Positions 12,401-23,948 of a stretch of 64,000 nucleotides of DNA are shown here, one piece after another (position 1 is the stretch's first letter; every line of letters begins with the position of its first letter). Both the position numbers and the translations under genes were made by a program. Origin of the DNA: Rutidosis leptorrhynchoides (Eukaryota > Streptophyta > Magnoliopsida > Asterales > Asteraceae); contig NC_092339.1 in assembly GCF_046630445.1 (NCBI RefSeq), positions 56,801,001 through 56,865,000 of the forward strand. Direction: 5' to 3'. Under the pieces are notes generated by a model. The model was not told the DNA's origin. It did no database searches and saw only the letters and a program-made list of their open reading frames with translations.

Positions 12401-15029
12401 GATTATTAAACTGCTAGACGCAGGTCTAATTTATCTAATCTCTGATAGTCCATGGGTAAGCCCAGTTCAATGCGTGCCTAAGAAGGGTGGCATGACTGTC
12501 ATTACAAATGAGAAAAATGAGCTTATTCCTACTAGGACCGTAACAGGATGGCGTGTATGTATTGATTATAGAAAATTAAATGACGCCACCAGAAAAGATC
12601 ACTTTCCCTTACCTTTCATAGATCAAATGTTGGAAAGATTAGCCGGAAATAGTTACTATTGTTTTCTAGATGGATTTTCCGGATATTTTCAAATTCCAAT
12701 AGCACCCGAAGATCAAGAGAAAACCACATTCACGTGCCCTTATGGTACTTTTGCTTACAAACGCATGCCATTTGGACTTTGCAACGCCCCTGCAACCTTT
12801 CAAAGGTGTATGATGGCGATTTTTCACGACATGATAGAAGAATGCATGGAAGTATTCATGGATGACTTTTCAGTCTTCGGTGATACATTTGAATCATGTC
12901 TAGTTAATCTGGAACGAATGCTTCTTAGATGCGAACAATCAAATCTAGTACTTAATTGGGAGAAATGCCATTTCATGGTTAAAGAAGGCATCGTTCTTGG
13001 ACATAAAATTTCAAAAGAAGGAATTGAAGTGGATAGAGCTAAAGTAGATGTAATTGCTAAACTTCCACATCCCACCAATGTTAGAGGAGTTAGGAGTTTT
13101 CTAGGGCATGCCGGTTTTTACCGACGTTTCATAAAAGATTTTTCAAAAATTGCCACTCCTATGAATAAACTCCTAGAAAAGGATGCTCCATTCATCTTTT
13201 CAGATGAGTGTATCAAATCTTTTAATATTCTTAAAGAAAAACTCACTAATGCACCGATCATGATAACACCAAATTGGAATCTACCATTTGAACTAATGTG
13301 CGATGCAAGTGATTTTGCAATGGGAGCCGTTTTAGGACAAAGGATTGAAAAACGATTTCAACCTATATATTATGCTAGTAAGACGTTACAAGGAGCACAA
13401 ACGAACTATACAACTACTGAAAAAGAACTCCTTGCTATTGTCTTTGCTTTTGACAAATTTCGATCATATCTCGTTCTAGCAAAAACGGTGGTCTATACCG
13501 ACCATTCTGCTCTTAGATACCTATTTTCAAAACAAGATGCTAAACCAAGATTAATCCATTGGATCTTACTCTTACAAGAGTTTGATATTGAAATCCGAGA
13601 TAAAAGAGGAGCAGAAAATCTCGCCGCTGATCATCTTTCTCGTCTTGAAAATCTCGAATTAGAAGTTCTAAATGAATCGGCCATACAAGACAACTTTCCT
13701 GATGAATATCTATTGAAGATAGATTATAAAGAAATTCCATGGTTTGCAGACTATGCAAACTATTTAGTATGTGGATTCCTTGAAAAAGGATTATCGTACC
13801 AAAGACGAAAGAAATTCTTCAGTGATATAAAACACTATTTTTGGGAAGATCCACATCTGTTTAAAAGTTGTCCCGATGGAATAATACGCCGATATGTATT
13901 TGGAGATGAAGCTAGTAAAATTTTAAACCATTGTCACACAGGACCAACTGGAGGGCATTATGGGCTTCAACTAACAGCAAGAAAAGCTTATGATGCTGGA
14001 TTCTATTGGCCTACAATTTACAAAGACGCACACCATCTTTGCAAATCCTGTGATGCTTGTCAAAGGGCCGGAAAAATAAGTCAACGTGATGAAATGCCAC
14101 AAAATGTCATCCAAGTATGTGAAGTATTTGACATTTGGGGTATAGACTTTATGGGTCCATTTCCAAAATCTCATAATAATCTATATATACTCGTAGCCAT
14201 TGATTATGTATCTAAATGGGCGGAAGCACAAGCTCTCCCAACTAACGATGCACGAGTTGTAGTCAATTTTTTAAAACGTCTTTTTGCAAGGTTTGGAACA
14301 CCGAAAGCTTTAATAAGTGATCGGGGTACTCATTTATGTAATAATCAACTTGAGAAAGTTCTTAAAAGATATGGAGTAACTCATAAAATCTCCACCGCAT
14401 ATCATCCACAAACAAGTTGACAAGTTGAAAATACCAACCTAGCTTTAAAACGTATTCTAGAGAAAACCTTAGGATCAAATCTGAAGGAATGGTCCATTAA
14501 ATTGGAGGATGCACTCTGGGCTTTTAGAACAGCCTACAAAACTCCAATTGGAACCACACCTTTTAGACTTGTTTATGGAAAAGCATGTCATCTTCCAGTA
14601 GAAATTGAACACAAAGCATTTTGGGCTTTGAAGACATGTAATCTTGATTTACATGAAGCCGGACGTCTACGATTAAGTCAACTAAACGAATTAGAAGAAT
14701 TAAGACATGAAGCATACGAAAATTCGTTAATCTATAAAGAAAGAACGAAGAAATGGCATGATAAAAGAATCAGAAGTTCAAAAGAATTTAAAGAAGGAGA
14801 CAGAGTTCTTCTTTTCAATTCACGATTCAAGCTATTTCCTGGAAAATTGAAATCAAGATGGTCTGGACCATTCATAGTCAAAAGAGTTTTCCCATACGGA
14901 ACGATAGAATTAATAAATTCAAATGGGATTGAATTTAAAGTTAATGGTCACAGAGTTAAACATTACATACATGGTCCGATGGAAGTCGACAACGAAGTTA
15001 ATCACAATTTCGACACCACAGCTAACTAA
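9427..15029 (+). pseudogene. E1 gag-pol polyprotein (gag, protease, RT, RNase H, integrase), broken
   Basis: The start is the ATG conserved with E2 (MHRA). Gag spans to about 11.4 kb, with the capsid-like region at 9970-10400 and a knuckle CEQCGGPHLTKDC (10533-10571). The aspartic protease has ADLGAS near 11535 and LILGRPFL near 11750. RT has the MDD box in VFMDDFSVF near 12855. RNase H ([26 protein letters not shown]) covers about 13290-13640. Integrase has its zinc finger near 13930-14070, D in IDFMGPF, D in ISDRGTH and an E after the second stop. Damage: an 18-bp in-frame duplication near 9445, TAA 9526-9528, TAG 9748-9750, a 1-bp deletion near 9888 (against E2), TAG 11664-11666 and TGA 14418-14420. 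All pieces after 9972 share one frame. The lineage is Athila. Confidence 0.93.
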
Positions 15030-15205
15030 GTGTGGGGAGAATCAAGTCTTTAAAGAATAATATGTATTTCTGTTAGAGTTAGATTATCTGTTTTCGTGTA
15101 ATTCTCGAAAATGGAACCCGAATGGTCTTTCCCTAGCAGACCCTAAAGAACTAGTCTTCTCCCCCCATTCTGAATTTTTTTTTTTTTTTTTTAGGTTTTT
15201 ACAAA

Positions 15206-15622
15206 ATGAAGACTGCCTGTGAACTAAACCATGGTCTAATGCTACACGCTTTGATCACTAAACGTAATAATGATATACTACCGAGTGAATTAGTATCAGT
15301 AATCAGAGAAAGAATGGACGGAGTTAGAAAAGAATCCAGATGCGAAGATAATAAGTTACAATTTGGTAAAGGAAAATCAAAATCCGCAGCGAAAAGAAGA
15401 GCACGACACCTAGAAAGATGTCACAAATGCGGAAAATAGTCACATGGAGGTAAATGTTCAAATAATCAAACCTATTCAAATACCGAATTTGTTACTTTAT
15501 GCAGAGACGGACCGTTCATATGTTTAGAAGAAAAGACACTGAATGCTCGAGGTTACGCCTATGTAGCTATGGAAAACCAATTAAACCGACTATCTTATGA
15601 ATGGGATAGATCACATAACTAA
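15206..15622 (+). pseudogene. Small ORF with zinc-knuckle-like motif, between pol and env (E1)
   Basis: A 138-codon frame starts at ATG 15206 and is interrupted once by TAG at 15437-15439. The stop sits inside a Cys/His motif: CHKCGK, stop, SHGGKC. If the stop was a Trp codon (one G-to-A change), the spacing is C-x2-C-x4-H-x3-C, close to a CCHC zinc knuckle. The region before it is Lys/Arg rich (KGKSKSAAKRRARH), suggesting nucleic-acid binding. It is separate from the gag knuckle at 10533. It follows pol by about 180 bp that includes an AAGTGTGGGGA box and a T-run. The segment is deleted in E2. I do not recognise a named family; function is inferred from the motif only. Confidence 0.6.
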
Positions 15623-16577
15623 GAAATCTATTTCACAGGTATGTCTGTACAGTTTTTATTTTTATTTTTATTTTTAACCTTTTAATAATAAACGCTAATT
15701 TGTTCGCTAAAAAGTATTAAATTGGTATTGAATAAAATTAGGTTTGGCGACCGAAATTATTGATATCATTCAAAAATTTATTATATCACTGCGAAATTTA
15801 ACGTTTATCCTTAAGGTATAAATATCTTTAATCAATCAACTCAAAATATTTCAAAAATTCGTCATGAGTTAAATTAGGTCTTGGAACCGAAATTACTTTA
15901 CCGAAAAGAGGGGCGCATATTTTTGATAATATTTGATTGATTAAAGTGGGATAAAAAGCCAAAAAGATTTTTAATTTTATTTTTACCATGTTTTTAAAAT
16001 TAATATATAAATCTTAAATTAATATTGTAAACTTTATAAAAACAATATATTTAAAATTGTAAATATTTAAAAAATTAATATAAGTTTGGTGTGAATTTAT
16101 AATATGAATTTTTAAATTAAGTTTAGTGTGAATTTTTAATTTTATGCATTTCAAATTTTAAGTTTGGTGTGAATTTTAATATTAATTTTGAATTTTATAT
16201 TTAAATTGTGTGAATTTAAAAACAAAAATTTACTTTATCTCATTAAGTTAAAAATATGATTTTTAAAATTCGTCATAAGTTGAAGACTAGGTCTTTGAAC
16301 CGAAATTGCTTTACCCAAGGGAGGGATGAGAACTTTTATTATCATTATTTTTAATCTTATTGAATTAAAGTATGCCAAAAACATTAAAAAACCAAAAATC
16401 TTAGCTTTTAAAACAATCGCTACAAAAAGACAAATTTTAAAATTTTGTCGAGGGACAGACTAGGACATCGATCCGAAACGACCTCGTCCTCAATAATAAG
16501 GAAAACAAAATTTTAAAAATTATTTACTTAATTGTTTTATAAGTTAAAGATTATAAAAAAAAAAAAAATATATACCA
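15623..16577 (+). other. E1 spacer between small ORF and env, with dispersed boxes
   Basis: No gene is visible. The spacer carries three copies of AAGTTT(G/A)GTGTGAATTT (about 16083-16210). It also has four imperfect copies of an ACTAGGT...CGAAATT box near 15738, 15876, 16287 and 16456, two of them preceded by AAATTCGTCATRAGTT. A fifth copy lies near 19478 and three occur in E2. Confidence 0.65.
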
Positions 16578-16655
16578 AACTCCGCGACTCGCGGAGTTTG
16601 AAGGCTTAAATGCCGCGAGTCGCGGGAGGACCGAAATACAGAAAAAATAAAAAGA
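16578..16655 (+). promoter_or_regulatory. U3-like block upstream of the env-like gene (candidate internal promoter)
   Basis: CTCCGCGACTCGCGGAG and CCGCGAGTCGCGGGA are followed by AAATACAGAAAAAATAAAAAGAG. The order and spacing match the LTR block at 6300-6377: from the first arm to the ATAAA core is 69 nt here and 72 nt in the LTR, and the sequence between (AATTTCAGAAA versus AAATACAGAAA) also resembles it. The TATA equivalent is weaker (ATAAAAAG). It ends about 125 bp before the candidate first exon of the env-like gene. Promoter activity is inferred. Confidence 0.5.
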
Positions 16656-16780
16656 GCTGCAAACTGATCAGTCCACACCCCCAAAACCGAAAACACTGCG
16701 AAATACTCCGAAAAAACACCCAAAAACACCCCCAAAATCACAATTTTTAACCGTTAATCACCAAATCTTTTGCTAAAATC

Positions 16781-18807
16781 ATGTTGAGAAGGATGCTATC
16801 TAGGAATTACTCAAGAAAAACGGTAAATTTCTACACCTAAACACCATTTAATCCGAAATTTGGTGTTCTTGAGCAATTTTTTTTCCCAATTTGATTTTGA
16901 TGCTTTTTAGTGTAATTATGATTAAATTGTTTATGTATTATGCTTGTATAACCTAAATTGATGCTGTTTAACATGATTAGAAGCCTTAAACTTCAAATTT
17001 TGAGTAATCTAGGGTTTGTGTTCTTGAGCAAATTTGGGGCTTTTTGATATAAACAGGTTATGGCCGATTTTTGTCATGAATTGTTGCTAAATTAAGTAGT
17101 GTAACATGTTTAGGTAGTTAAATGATCCAAACTTTGAGCCTAAACATGATTTTGAGAATTGAAATAGACTTTTTCAAGTCTAAAAATTCATGAACTTGAT
17201 TTTTGAGAGATAATGTCATTTGAAACTTGTTTAATTGCTAGTAATGATTATTTTGACATGTTATTTGAGTTAAATGCTTATGAACTTGGCGAACATTTTC
17301 ATATATGCTTATTTGAAAAAGTGTAGATTTGATAAAAATGTGAAAATGAGCTTAAGTTTGATATAAATTGATCATGTCATTGTAATTATTTTGATTGATG
17401 ATTTTGCTGACACTAATGCATATTTGGATGCACAAAAATTGTGTTTGATGTGTTTTGCAGACTAAAAGGGGTGAATCTTCATCCCAAGCTCGCAATGCTC
17501 CTGCTGAGAATGCGGAACAACAGGAGGTGGATAACTACTACAAGCAGGATATACCTCATCCAGTCATGACCTTTTCTGATATGCACTTGGAAGAGTTGCA
17601 CCCGAACCTGAGATTTGACAGACTTTGGATAGATTATCCAAAATATCAAAGGGGTTTGCATACTCTTCATTCTAAGGTTGTTGAGGTACCAAGGGTCATA
17701 GAATGGGGACCCTTAGAAGCTGTAGAATTGGCCGGGCCAATTAGGGAATTACTTGTACAGAGGTATGGTAATTCTACTTTTAATAACTGGGTACGTTTAT
17801 TCACCATGCGTAGACCTGTATATAAAGTATGGTGTGAAGAATTATTGTGTAGTATAGAGTTGAATGATCGGGTAACTAGTCTAACCGATCGATCTTTTAT
17901 TAGATTTTTGTTAGGTGGTTCGATGCGCCACATGTCTTTACTGGACATGGCCCAGGCTTTACGTATATATACGCCTGAGGAGTTAGCATCTGCCGATTGT
18001 AGAGGGTTGATACAAAACGGTAGAAAGATAGATGAAAATTTTGATACACACGGTGTGTGGAGTCAAATGACAAGCCATCACCGTTTCAAAGGGGGAAATT
18101 ACTCTTATTTGGATATAGATAGAGCTGAATTAAGAGTGATTCATAGGTTTTTAGCTAATTCGATTACACAAAGGGGTAAGAACAAGGAAAAGGTAAATGA
18201 ACAGGATTTGTTTTACCATATGTGTATTCGAGACCCACAAAGCGCTGTAAGTATACCGTATTGTGTGGGTTATTATTTATCAGCTATGGTTCGGGGGATG
18301 AGATCGCATAGCATAATAGGAGGTGGTATTTTTATTACTTTGATTGGTGAATATCTCGGTGTGGATATAAGTCGGGGGGGATTATTAGTAGAAGAACCAG
18401 AACCCCGAGATACTATAGGTTTAAATGTATACCATGGTGCGAAAGTTTTGAAGAGGCGAAATAACGCCGCAGTACCATACCATGGTAGACATCCACAGGT
18501 TGAGAGAAACCAACAGCAAGGTAATGTAGGAGGGGGGAATGAGATGCAAGAAATGCAAAGGTTTATAGCTTCACAGGAGTACGAAAATGCTAGACAGAGA
18601 GCATTTGAAGATTGGCAAGTTCATCAGAACCAAATCATAGCTCATTGCCAACATATAGGTAGAAACTATATTCCTACACCGAAACCCATCTTCCCTCCCT
18701 GGACTATAGAGATGCAACCACCGTATCCTACGTATAACCCTGCCGAAGCATTCTATAGCACCTATGGTTATGCCTGGAACCCCTATTGGTACCAGTATCA
18801 TCCCTAG
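16781..18807 (+). CDS. Athila env-like ORF, probably spliced (exons 16781-16822 and 17461-18807)
   Basis: The main exon is open from 17461 to the TAG ending at 18807, about 448 codons with no damage. The protein resembles the ORF that follows pol in Athila elements (the Athila ORF-1 family). It has an N-terminal Gln/Glu-rich stretch, a folded middle with conserved-looking segments (FTMRRPVYKVWCEELL, HMSLLDMAQALRIYTPEEL), a hydrophobic stretch SIIGGGIFITLIGEYLG near residue 280, and a Gln-rich then Pro/Tyr-rich tail. It has no good ATG at its 5' end: the frame opens right at TTTTGCAG/ACT, a canonical 3' splice site. A 14-codon ATG exon rich in Arg and Lys lies at 16781-16822, ends at a good donor (ACG/GTAAAT) and joins in frame. 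An envelope role is only conventional; I see no signal peptide or clear membrane anchor pair. Confidence 0.72.
16823..17460 (+). other. Candidate intron of the env-like gene
   Basis: The 638-bp segment begins GTAAAT and ends TGTGTTTTGCAG. It is U-rich like plant introns, has several in-frame stops, and separates two phase-0 exons. Splicing of env-like transcripts has been reported for other plant env-class elements such as barley Bagy-2. Confidence 0.55.
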
Positions 18808-19718
18808 TATACTTAGTTTTATTTATTTTGTAATTTTTAATGATTGATACGTTTAATACTTTTGTTAATATTGTAATAGTTTTTATAATTGTCTAACTTT
18901 TATTCTTAGATTTTAATAATTTTTGAATGTGGGGTAATATACCAAACTTCAAAAATATGTATATATGTTTGCAGTTTATCTTATGTACACAACAGGGTAA
19001 AACAACGCATTTTTAAAGACTGGCATTAAGTTCAGCAAAAGCAACTAATTTTGACGACAAGATGCAAAATATATGTGAAATAACAACAAGACGGAATGAA
19101 CAAATGATGTGCACCATTTATCATTCAGCAAACAAACGCCAATATATTTGGAAACTTTGGTAAAAATTTAATCATTTTCACACAAATCACCCTCAATAAT
19201 TTAAATTATTACTGATTTCTTGCAAATGAGGGCATTGCAAGATCTTAAGTGTGGGAAGGGGTTAAATTCTTTCGGATTTTAAAATTTTTATCTTAAACAC
19301 TTGGTTACCATTAAAAATACTAGTAAAGCAGTAGTTGTATTAGAATCTAGTGCTCTCTGATAATAAAGAACAGCCCTAGTCTTATATACTGACTACCCAA
19401 TTCTAGTAAAATTTTTAAAAAAAAATTTCAATTAAATGAACTCAAAATCATGTTTATACATATTTATGAACGATAAAACTAGGTTTTAACATCGAAATTA
19501 TTGTAACCTCGGAAAGGACATAAATTGAGAAACAAACCAAAATGTTAAAATTCATTTAAAATGGAATAGAGGACGATAAAAAGGAAAATAAAAGCCAAGT
19601 GTGGGAAAATTCTCCAAGTTATTCAAAACATATATCACATATTTCTGTAACAAATAACTGAAAATGCTTTTGCTTTGGACTAAACTAAACTGTTTTACCC
19701 GATGAAAGAAAAGAAAAG

Positions 19719-19925
19719 ATGGATCTACACGATGAATCAATTCCATCATTAGAAGGAAGTAAAGTCTTCCGAAAAAGACACGCGCTTCTTGATTTAGGTC
19801 ATGAAGTTGTCGTCCAGACCAGCTGTAGGTTGACGAAAAATCTAGAAAAGTCATCACTAAAATCAGCAGGAAATCCACGGACCTCAGCATTAAACAGGGT
19901 CGCCAAGTGGTCAGATTTATCCTAA
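19719..19925 (+). CDS. Small conserved ORF in the E1 3' region (68 aa)
   Basis: The ORF encodes a polar 68-residue product starting MDLHDESIPSLEGSK. The same ORF occurs in E2 at 49524-49730 with no indels, about a dozen substitutions and a single CGA-to-TGA stop. By eye the substitutions are about evenly silent and replacing, so protein-level selection is not supported. The region may be kept as RNA or DNA signal rather than as a gene. No known family recognised. Confidence 0.3.
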   Translation: MDLHDESIPSLEGSKVFRKRHALLDLGHEVVVQTSCRLTKNLEKSSLKSAGNPRTSALNRVAKWSDLS

Positions 19926-20242
19926 CCATGAGAAGGATTTATCTTGTACAATGGGGGGCACCATGCAAATTAGCTGGATAAGACTAATGAATCAGATCCC
20001 CAGAAAGGATAATCTCCTTAAAGATTAAAAATCAGCTTTTAAGACTGATATTTCTCAATCCTAGAGATTGACCTTAAAGATTGAGAATTACAAACTCATG
20101 GAATTCAATGATATCTAAACTCGAGCTTGAACGAGAAAATATTTTGATCAAAAATTACAAACCGATTTGTTTTCTGAAAACCCTATTTTCAATGCGTTCA
20201 TTACCATTGAACGTAAAATCCTAAGAATTCACCTGGAATTCA

Positions 20243-20617
20243 TTAGGTCACCTGAACCAAATCGGGTGTCAACCGTAAGAACGGTGGTTGCATAGTGGTC
20301 AAAGACAGGACCTTGTGCCAGACCGAAAAATTATAAGGGTGAGCCTTACTATTGCTCCTACCAAGGATAGTAATTGCGTCCGACACGTTATAGACCATAA
20401 TTAAAAGCATGTCAGGGGACATTGCCTTAACAGTTGCTTGTTCAACGCTTTCCTTTACAACCGGACGGTAGTTTACCGAAAGGTAATATACGGGACAAGT
20501 GAACTGGACGTGTTGCTTTCCAAATACAAGGTTAGCAAGTGGGTGACACAAAACCATAAGTTTTGAGCTTAAATTTTCAAATCTGAAACCCACCAAACCC
20601 ACAAAAATATTTTGCAA
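20243..20617 (-). CDS. Antisense ORF upstream of the E1 3' LTR (124 aa)
   Basis: A minus-strand frame starts near 20617 and reads through the 3' region. E2 has an overlapping antisense ORF at 50003-50404 that shares long segments such as SSKLMVLCHPLANLV and YYLSVNYRPVVKESVEQ, then departs after an indel. Antisense ORFs between pol and the 3' LTR have been reported in Tat/Retand relatives of Athila. Base-level conservation could equally reflect a cis-acting RNA, so the coding call is weak. Confidence 0.3.
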   Translation of the reverse strand: MQNIFVGLVGFRFENLSSKLMVLCHPLANLVFGKQHVQFTCPVYYLSVNYRPVVKESVEQATVKAMSPDMLLIMVYNVSDAITILGRSNSKAHPYNFSVWHKVLSLTTMQPPFLRLTPDLVQVT

Positions 20618-20871
20618 ACACCGGTAAAGGGTTATTCCGGAAAACTTATCTAGGGTAAAAACTAGATTTAATTTTCAAAAGATCAAATGTTTTCATAAAG
20701 ATCCAATTTCCTTAATGGATCTAAATTTTTATAGTCATGTGGGACTGTAAACCATATCGTTACTACCATTGTTTATACCACCGTATAGAAATCACTGATG
20801 TACAAAGTGTGAAGAATAAAGAAGTGATTCTAGTATTTCAAGACGATATTGCTTGAGGACAAGCAACGCTC

Positions 20872-20886
20872 AAGTGTGGGAATATT
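20872..20886 (+). promoter_or_regulatory. Polypurine tract of E1
   Basis: AAGTGTGGGAATATT directly precedes the 3' LTR start TGATAATG. The same AAGTGTGGG core recurs upstream at 15028, 19247 and 19597. In E2 the equivalent site is degraded to AAGTGTAAGAATATT. Confidence 0.7.
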
Positions 20887-21486
20887 TGATAATGCTAAAA
20901 ACGAACATATATTTCATAGCATTATTCCTCAAGAAAGACAAGCTTTTAGTTGCAATTGTTCTATTTACAAGTGACATTCGTTTAAATAATAAAAGGTGAA
21001 GACAAAAGACAGATTCGACGAATTGAAGACGCAAACGACCAAAAAGCTCAAAAGTACAAAAGACAATCAAAGAGGTTCCAATTATTGATAAGAAACGTCT
21101 CGAAATTACAAGAGTACAAGATTCAAAACGCAAAGTACAAGATATTAAATTGTACGCAAGGACGTTCGAAAATTCGGAACCGGGACCAGAGTCAACTCTT
21201 AACGCTCGACGCAACGGACTAAAAATTACAAGTTAACTATGTATATAAATATAATATAATATATAATTAATTATATTAATTATATATATATTATATATAT
21301 AAAATAAATCGTCGGCAAGAAAGACTCCAAACATGGGTGAGCTGTAAAAGTAAACTCCGCGACTCGCGGAGTTTGAAGGAAAAATTGGCCGCGAGTCGCG
21401 GAGCCCCAATTTCAGAAACTCCCTATAAAGCTCGCGCATTCTGATCGTAATCATAATCTTTTTCTTCTTCTCTCTATCTATATCGT

Positions 21487-21530
<44 letters not shown>

Positions 21531-22871
21531 ATTTATATTTTAATTTTAATTATAATTCTAATAATAAGGGTATGTTAGCGAATGTTGTAAGGGTGTAAAG
21601 TCGAAATTCTGTCCGTGTAACGCTACGCTATTTTTAATCATTGTAAGTTATGTTCAACCTTTTTACATTAATGTCTCGTAGCTAAGTTATTATTATTCTT
21701 ATTTAAAACGAAGTAATCATGATGTTGGGCTAATTATTAAAATTGGGTAATTGGGCTTTGTACCATAATTGGGGTTTGGACAAAAGAACGACACTTGTGG
21801 AAATTAGACTATGGGCTATTAATGGGCTTTATATTTGTTTAACTAAATGATAGTTTGTTAATGTTAATATAAAGATTTACAATTGGGCGTCCCTATAAAT
21901 TACCATATACACTCGATCGGACACGATGGGCGGGGTATTTATATGTACGAATAATCGTTCATTTAACTGGACACGGGAATAGATTAATAGTCACTAGAAT
22001 AATTAAAACAGGGGTGAAATTATGTACAAGGACACTTGGTATAATTGATAACAAAATATTAAAACCTTGGGTTACACTCAGTCGACATCCTGGTGTAATT
22101 ATTAAACAAAGTATTAAAATCTTGTTACAGTTTAAGTCCCCAATTAGTTGGAATATTTAACTTCGGGTATAAGGATAATTTGACGAGGACACTCGCACTT
22201 TATATTTATGACTGATGGACTGTTATGGACAAAAACCAGACGGACATATTAAATAATCCAAGACAAAGGACAATTAACCCATGGGCATAAAACTAAAATC
22301 AACACGTCAAACATCATGATTACGGAAGTTTAAATAAGCATAATTCTTTTATTTCATATTTAATTTCCTTTATTTTATATTTAATTGCACTTCTAATTAT
22401 CGCACTTTTATTTATTGTTATTTAATCGCAATTTTATTTTATCGCACTTTTATTTATTGCAATTTCATTATCGTTATTTATTTTACGCTTTAAATTAAGT
22501 CTTTTATTTATTTAATATTTTACATTAGGTTTTAACTGCGACTAAAGTTTTAAAATCGACAAACCGGTCATTAAACGGTAAAAACCCCCCCTTTATAATA
22601 ATAATATCACTTATATATATATTTGTATTTTTATAAAAGTAAACTAATATAGCGTTAAGCTTTGTTTAAAAAGATTCCCTGTGGAACGAACCGGACTTAC
22701 TAAAAACTACACTACTGTACGATTAGGTACACTACCTATAAGTGTTGTAGCAAGGTTTAAGTATATCCATTCTATAAATAAATAAATATCTTGTGTAAAA
22801 TTGTATCGTATTTAATAGTATTTTCCTGCAAAAATATAAGCTATTTTATATACTACTCTGCTACCACAGCA
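20887..22871 (+). repeat. 3' LTR of E1
   Basis: It is collinear with the 5' LTR from TGATAATGC to about 22826. The final 40 or so bases differ: this copy ends CTACCACAGCA while the 5' LTR ends GCTTTGACATCA. The end is set by the ATAAA target duplication at 22872-22876. The palindrome pair lies at 21353-21402 and the TATA box at 21424. Confidence 0.88.
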
Positions 22872-23272
22872 ATAAATAATTAATATAATTCTTTATATAT
22901 TATATTATATTCTTGTGCATAGTAGAATTGTAATTTTTAGTCCGTTGCATCGGGCGTTGATAGTTGACTCATGTCTCGGTTCCGGATTTTCGAACGTCCT
23001 TGCGTACAATTTAATATCATGTACTTTGCGTTTTGTAACTTGTACTCTTGTCATTTTGAGACGTTTCTCATCAATAAATTGAACCACTTGGATTGTATCT
23101 TGTACATTTGAGCTTTTTGGACGTTTTTGTCTTCAAATCTTCGTTTTCGCCTTTTGTCTTCGCACTTATTTATTTAAACAATTACAATGAAAATATAATA
23201 CAATTACATATGAAAACCTATTATTTAGGAGGGATATTGCTATGAAATATATGTTCTTTTTTAGTCTTATCA
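22872..23272 (-). repeat. Older Athila-type LTR, right piece (minus strand)
   Basis: On the minus strand it begins TGATAAGACTAAAAAAGAACATATATTTCATAGCA at its 23272 end, clearly the 5' start of an Athila LTR, and runs leftwards through AACGTCCAAAAAGCTC and AACGGACTAAAAATTAC to the E1 insertion point. It continues at 5166-5834. Its 5-bp flank on the right is ACCAT. Confidence 0.87.
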
Positions 23273-23948
23273 ACCATATATATAGGTTGAAGTGAACAAT
23301 GGTTAGTATTTAAAACACTTGTACTAGTTTGGCAATCAAAGATCAAAGATGGACATCATTTGGATGATGAAAAAGAGTTATGCTAACTTGTCATCATCAT
23401 ACTCGAACTGAGGTAGAATTGAATATAGATTTTGGTACACTTTGCTTACATGGCCAACAATTTCTAACCTACCAAGATCTAGAAAGGTATTAAAAATTTA
23501 GTGTAAATTTTTTATTTATTTAATTTATATTGATTTTACTTCACCAAAATTACCTTACACTTGCATATTCAAATTCATGAAATGAGTCTTGAGCAATTGT
23601 ATTTCAGAACATTGAACATGCACTACTAGTTTATACAATGAATTCAGAAGCTGAAATTATCTTACTGATAGAACAATGAAATATAACGAAGGAGACTTCT
23701 TGAACTTCATTACTTAAATGTTATTCACAATTTTCTAGCCAACCAACATGCTTAATTTGTAAATAAACAATTTTGAACAATGAAAACAAGTCATATTATG
23801 TCGGATATTCGGCTAACTAGTTCCCTCTTTCGTGTTTCGCCGAATCTTTACTCTGCCTAAATATAAGTACAATGATGGATCAGCATGATCGATAACAAGA
23901 AAAAACACAATTAAGAAAGATAAATGTTTATAAGATTTAAAAACTTAC

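Larger units (their letters stand above)
18808..20871 (+). other. E1 3' non-coding region with PPT-like boxes
   Basis: About 2 kb between env and the polypurine tract. It contains AAGTGTGGG boxes near 19247 and 19597, an ACTAGGT...CGAAATT box near 19478, a small ORF at 19719-19925 and an antisense ORF at 20243-20617. Most of it is collinear with E2 48880-50690, so it was retained in the non-autonomous relative and probably holds cis-acting signals. Confidence 0.65.
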
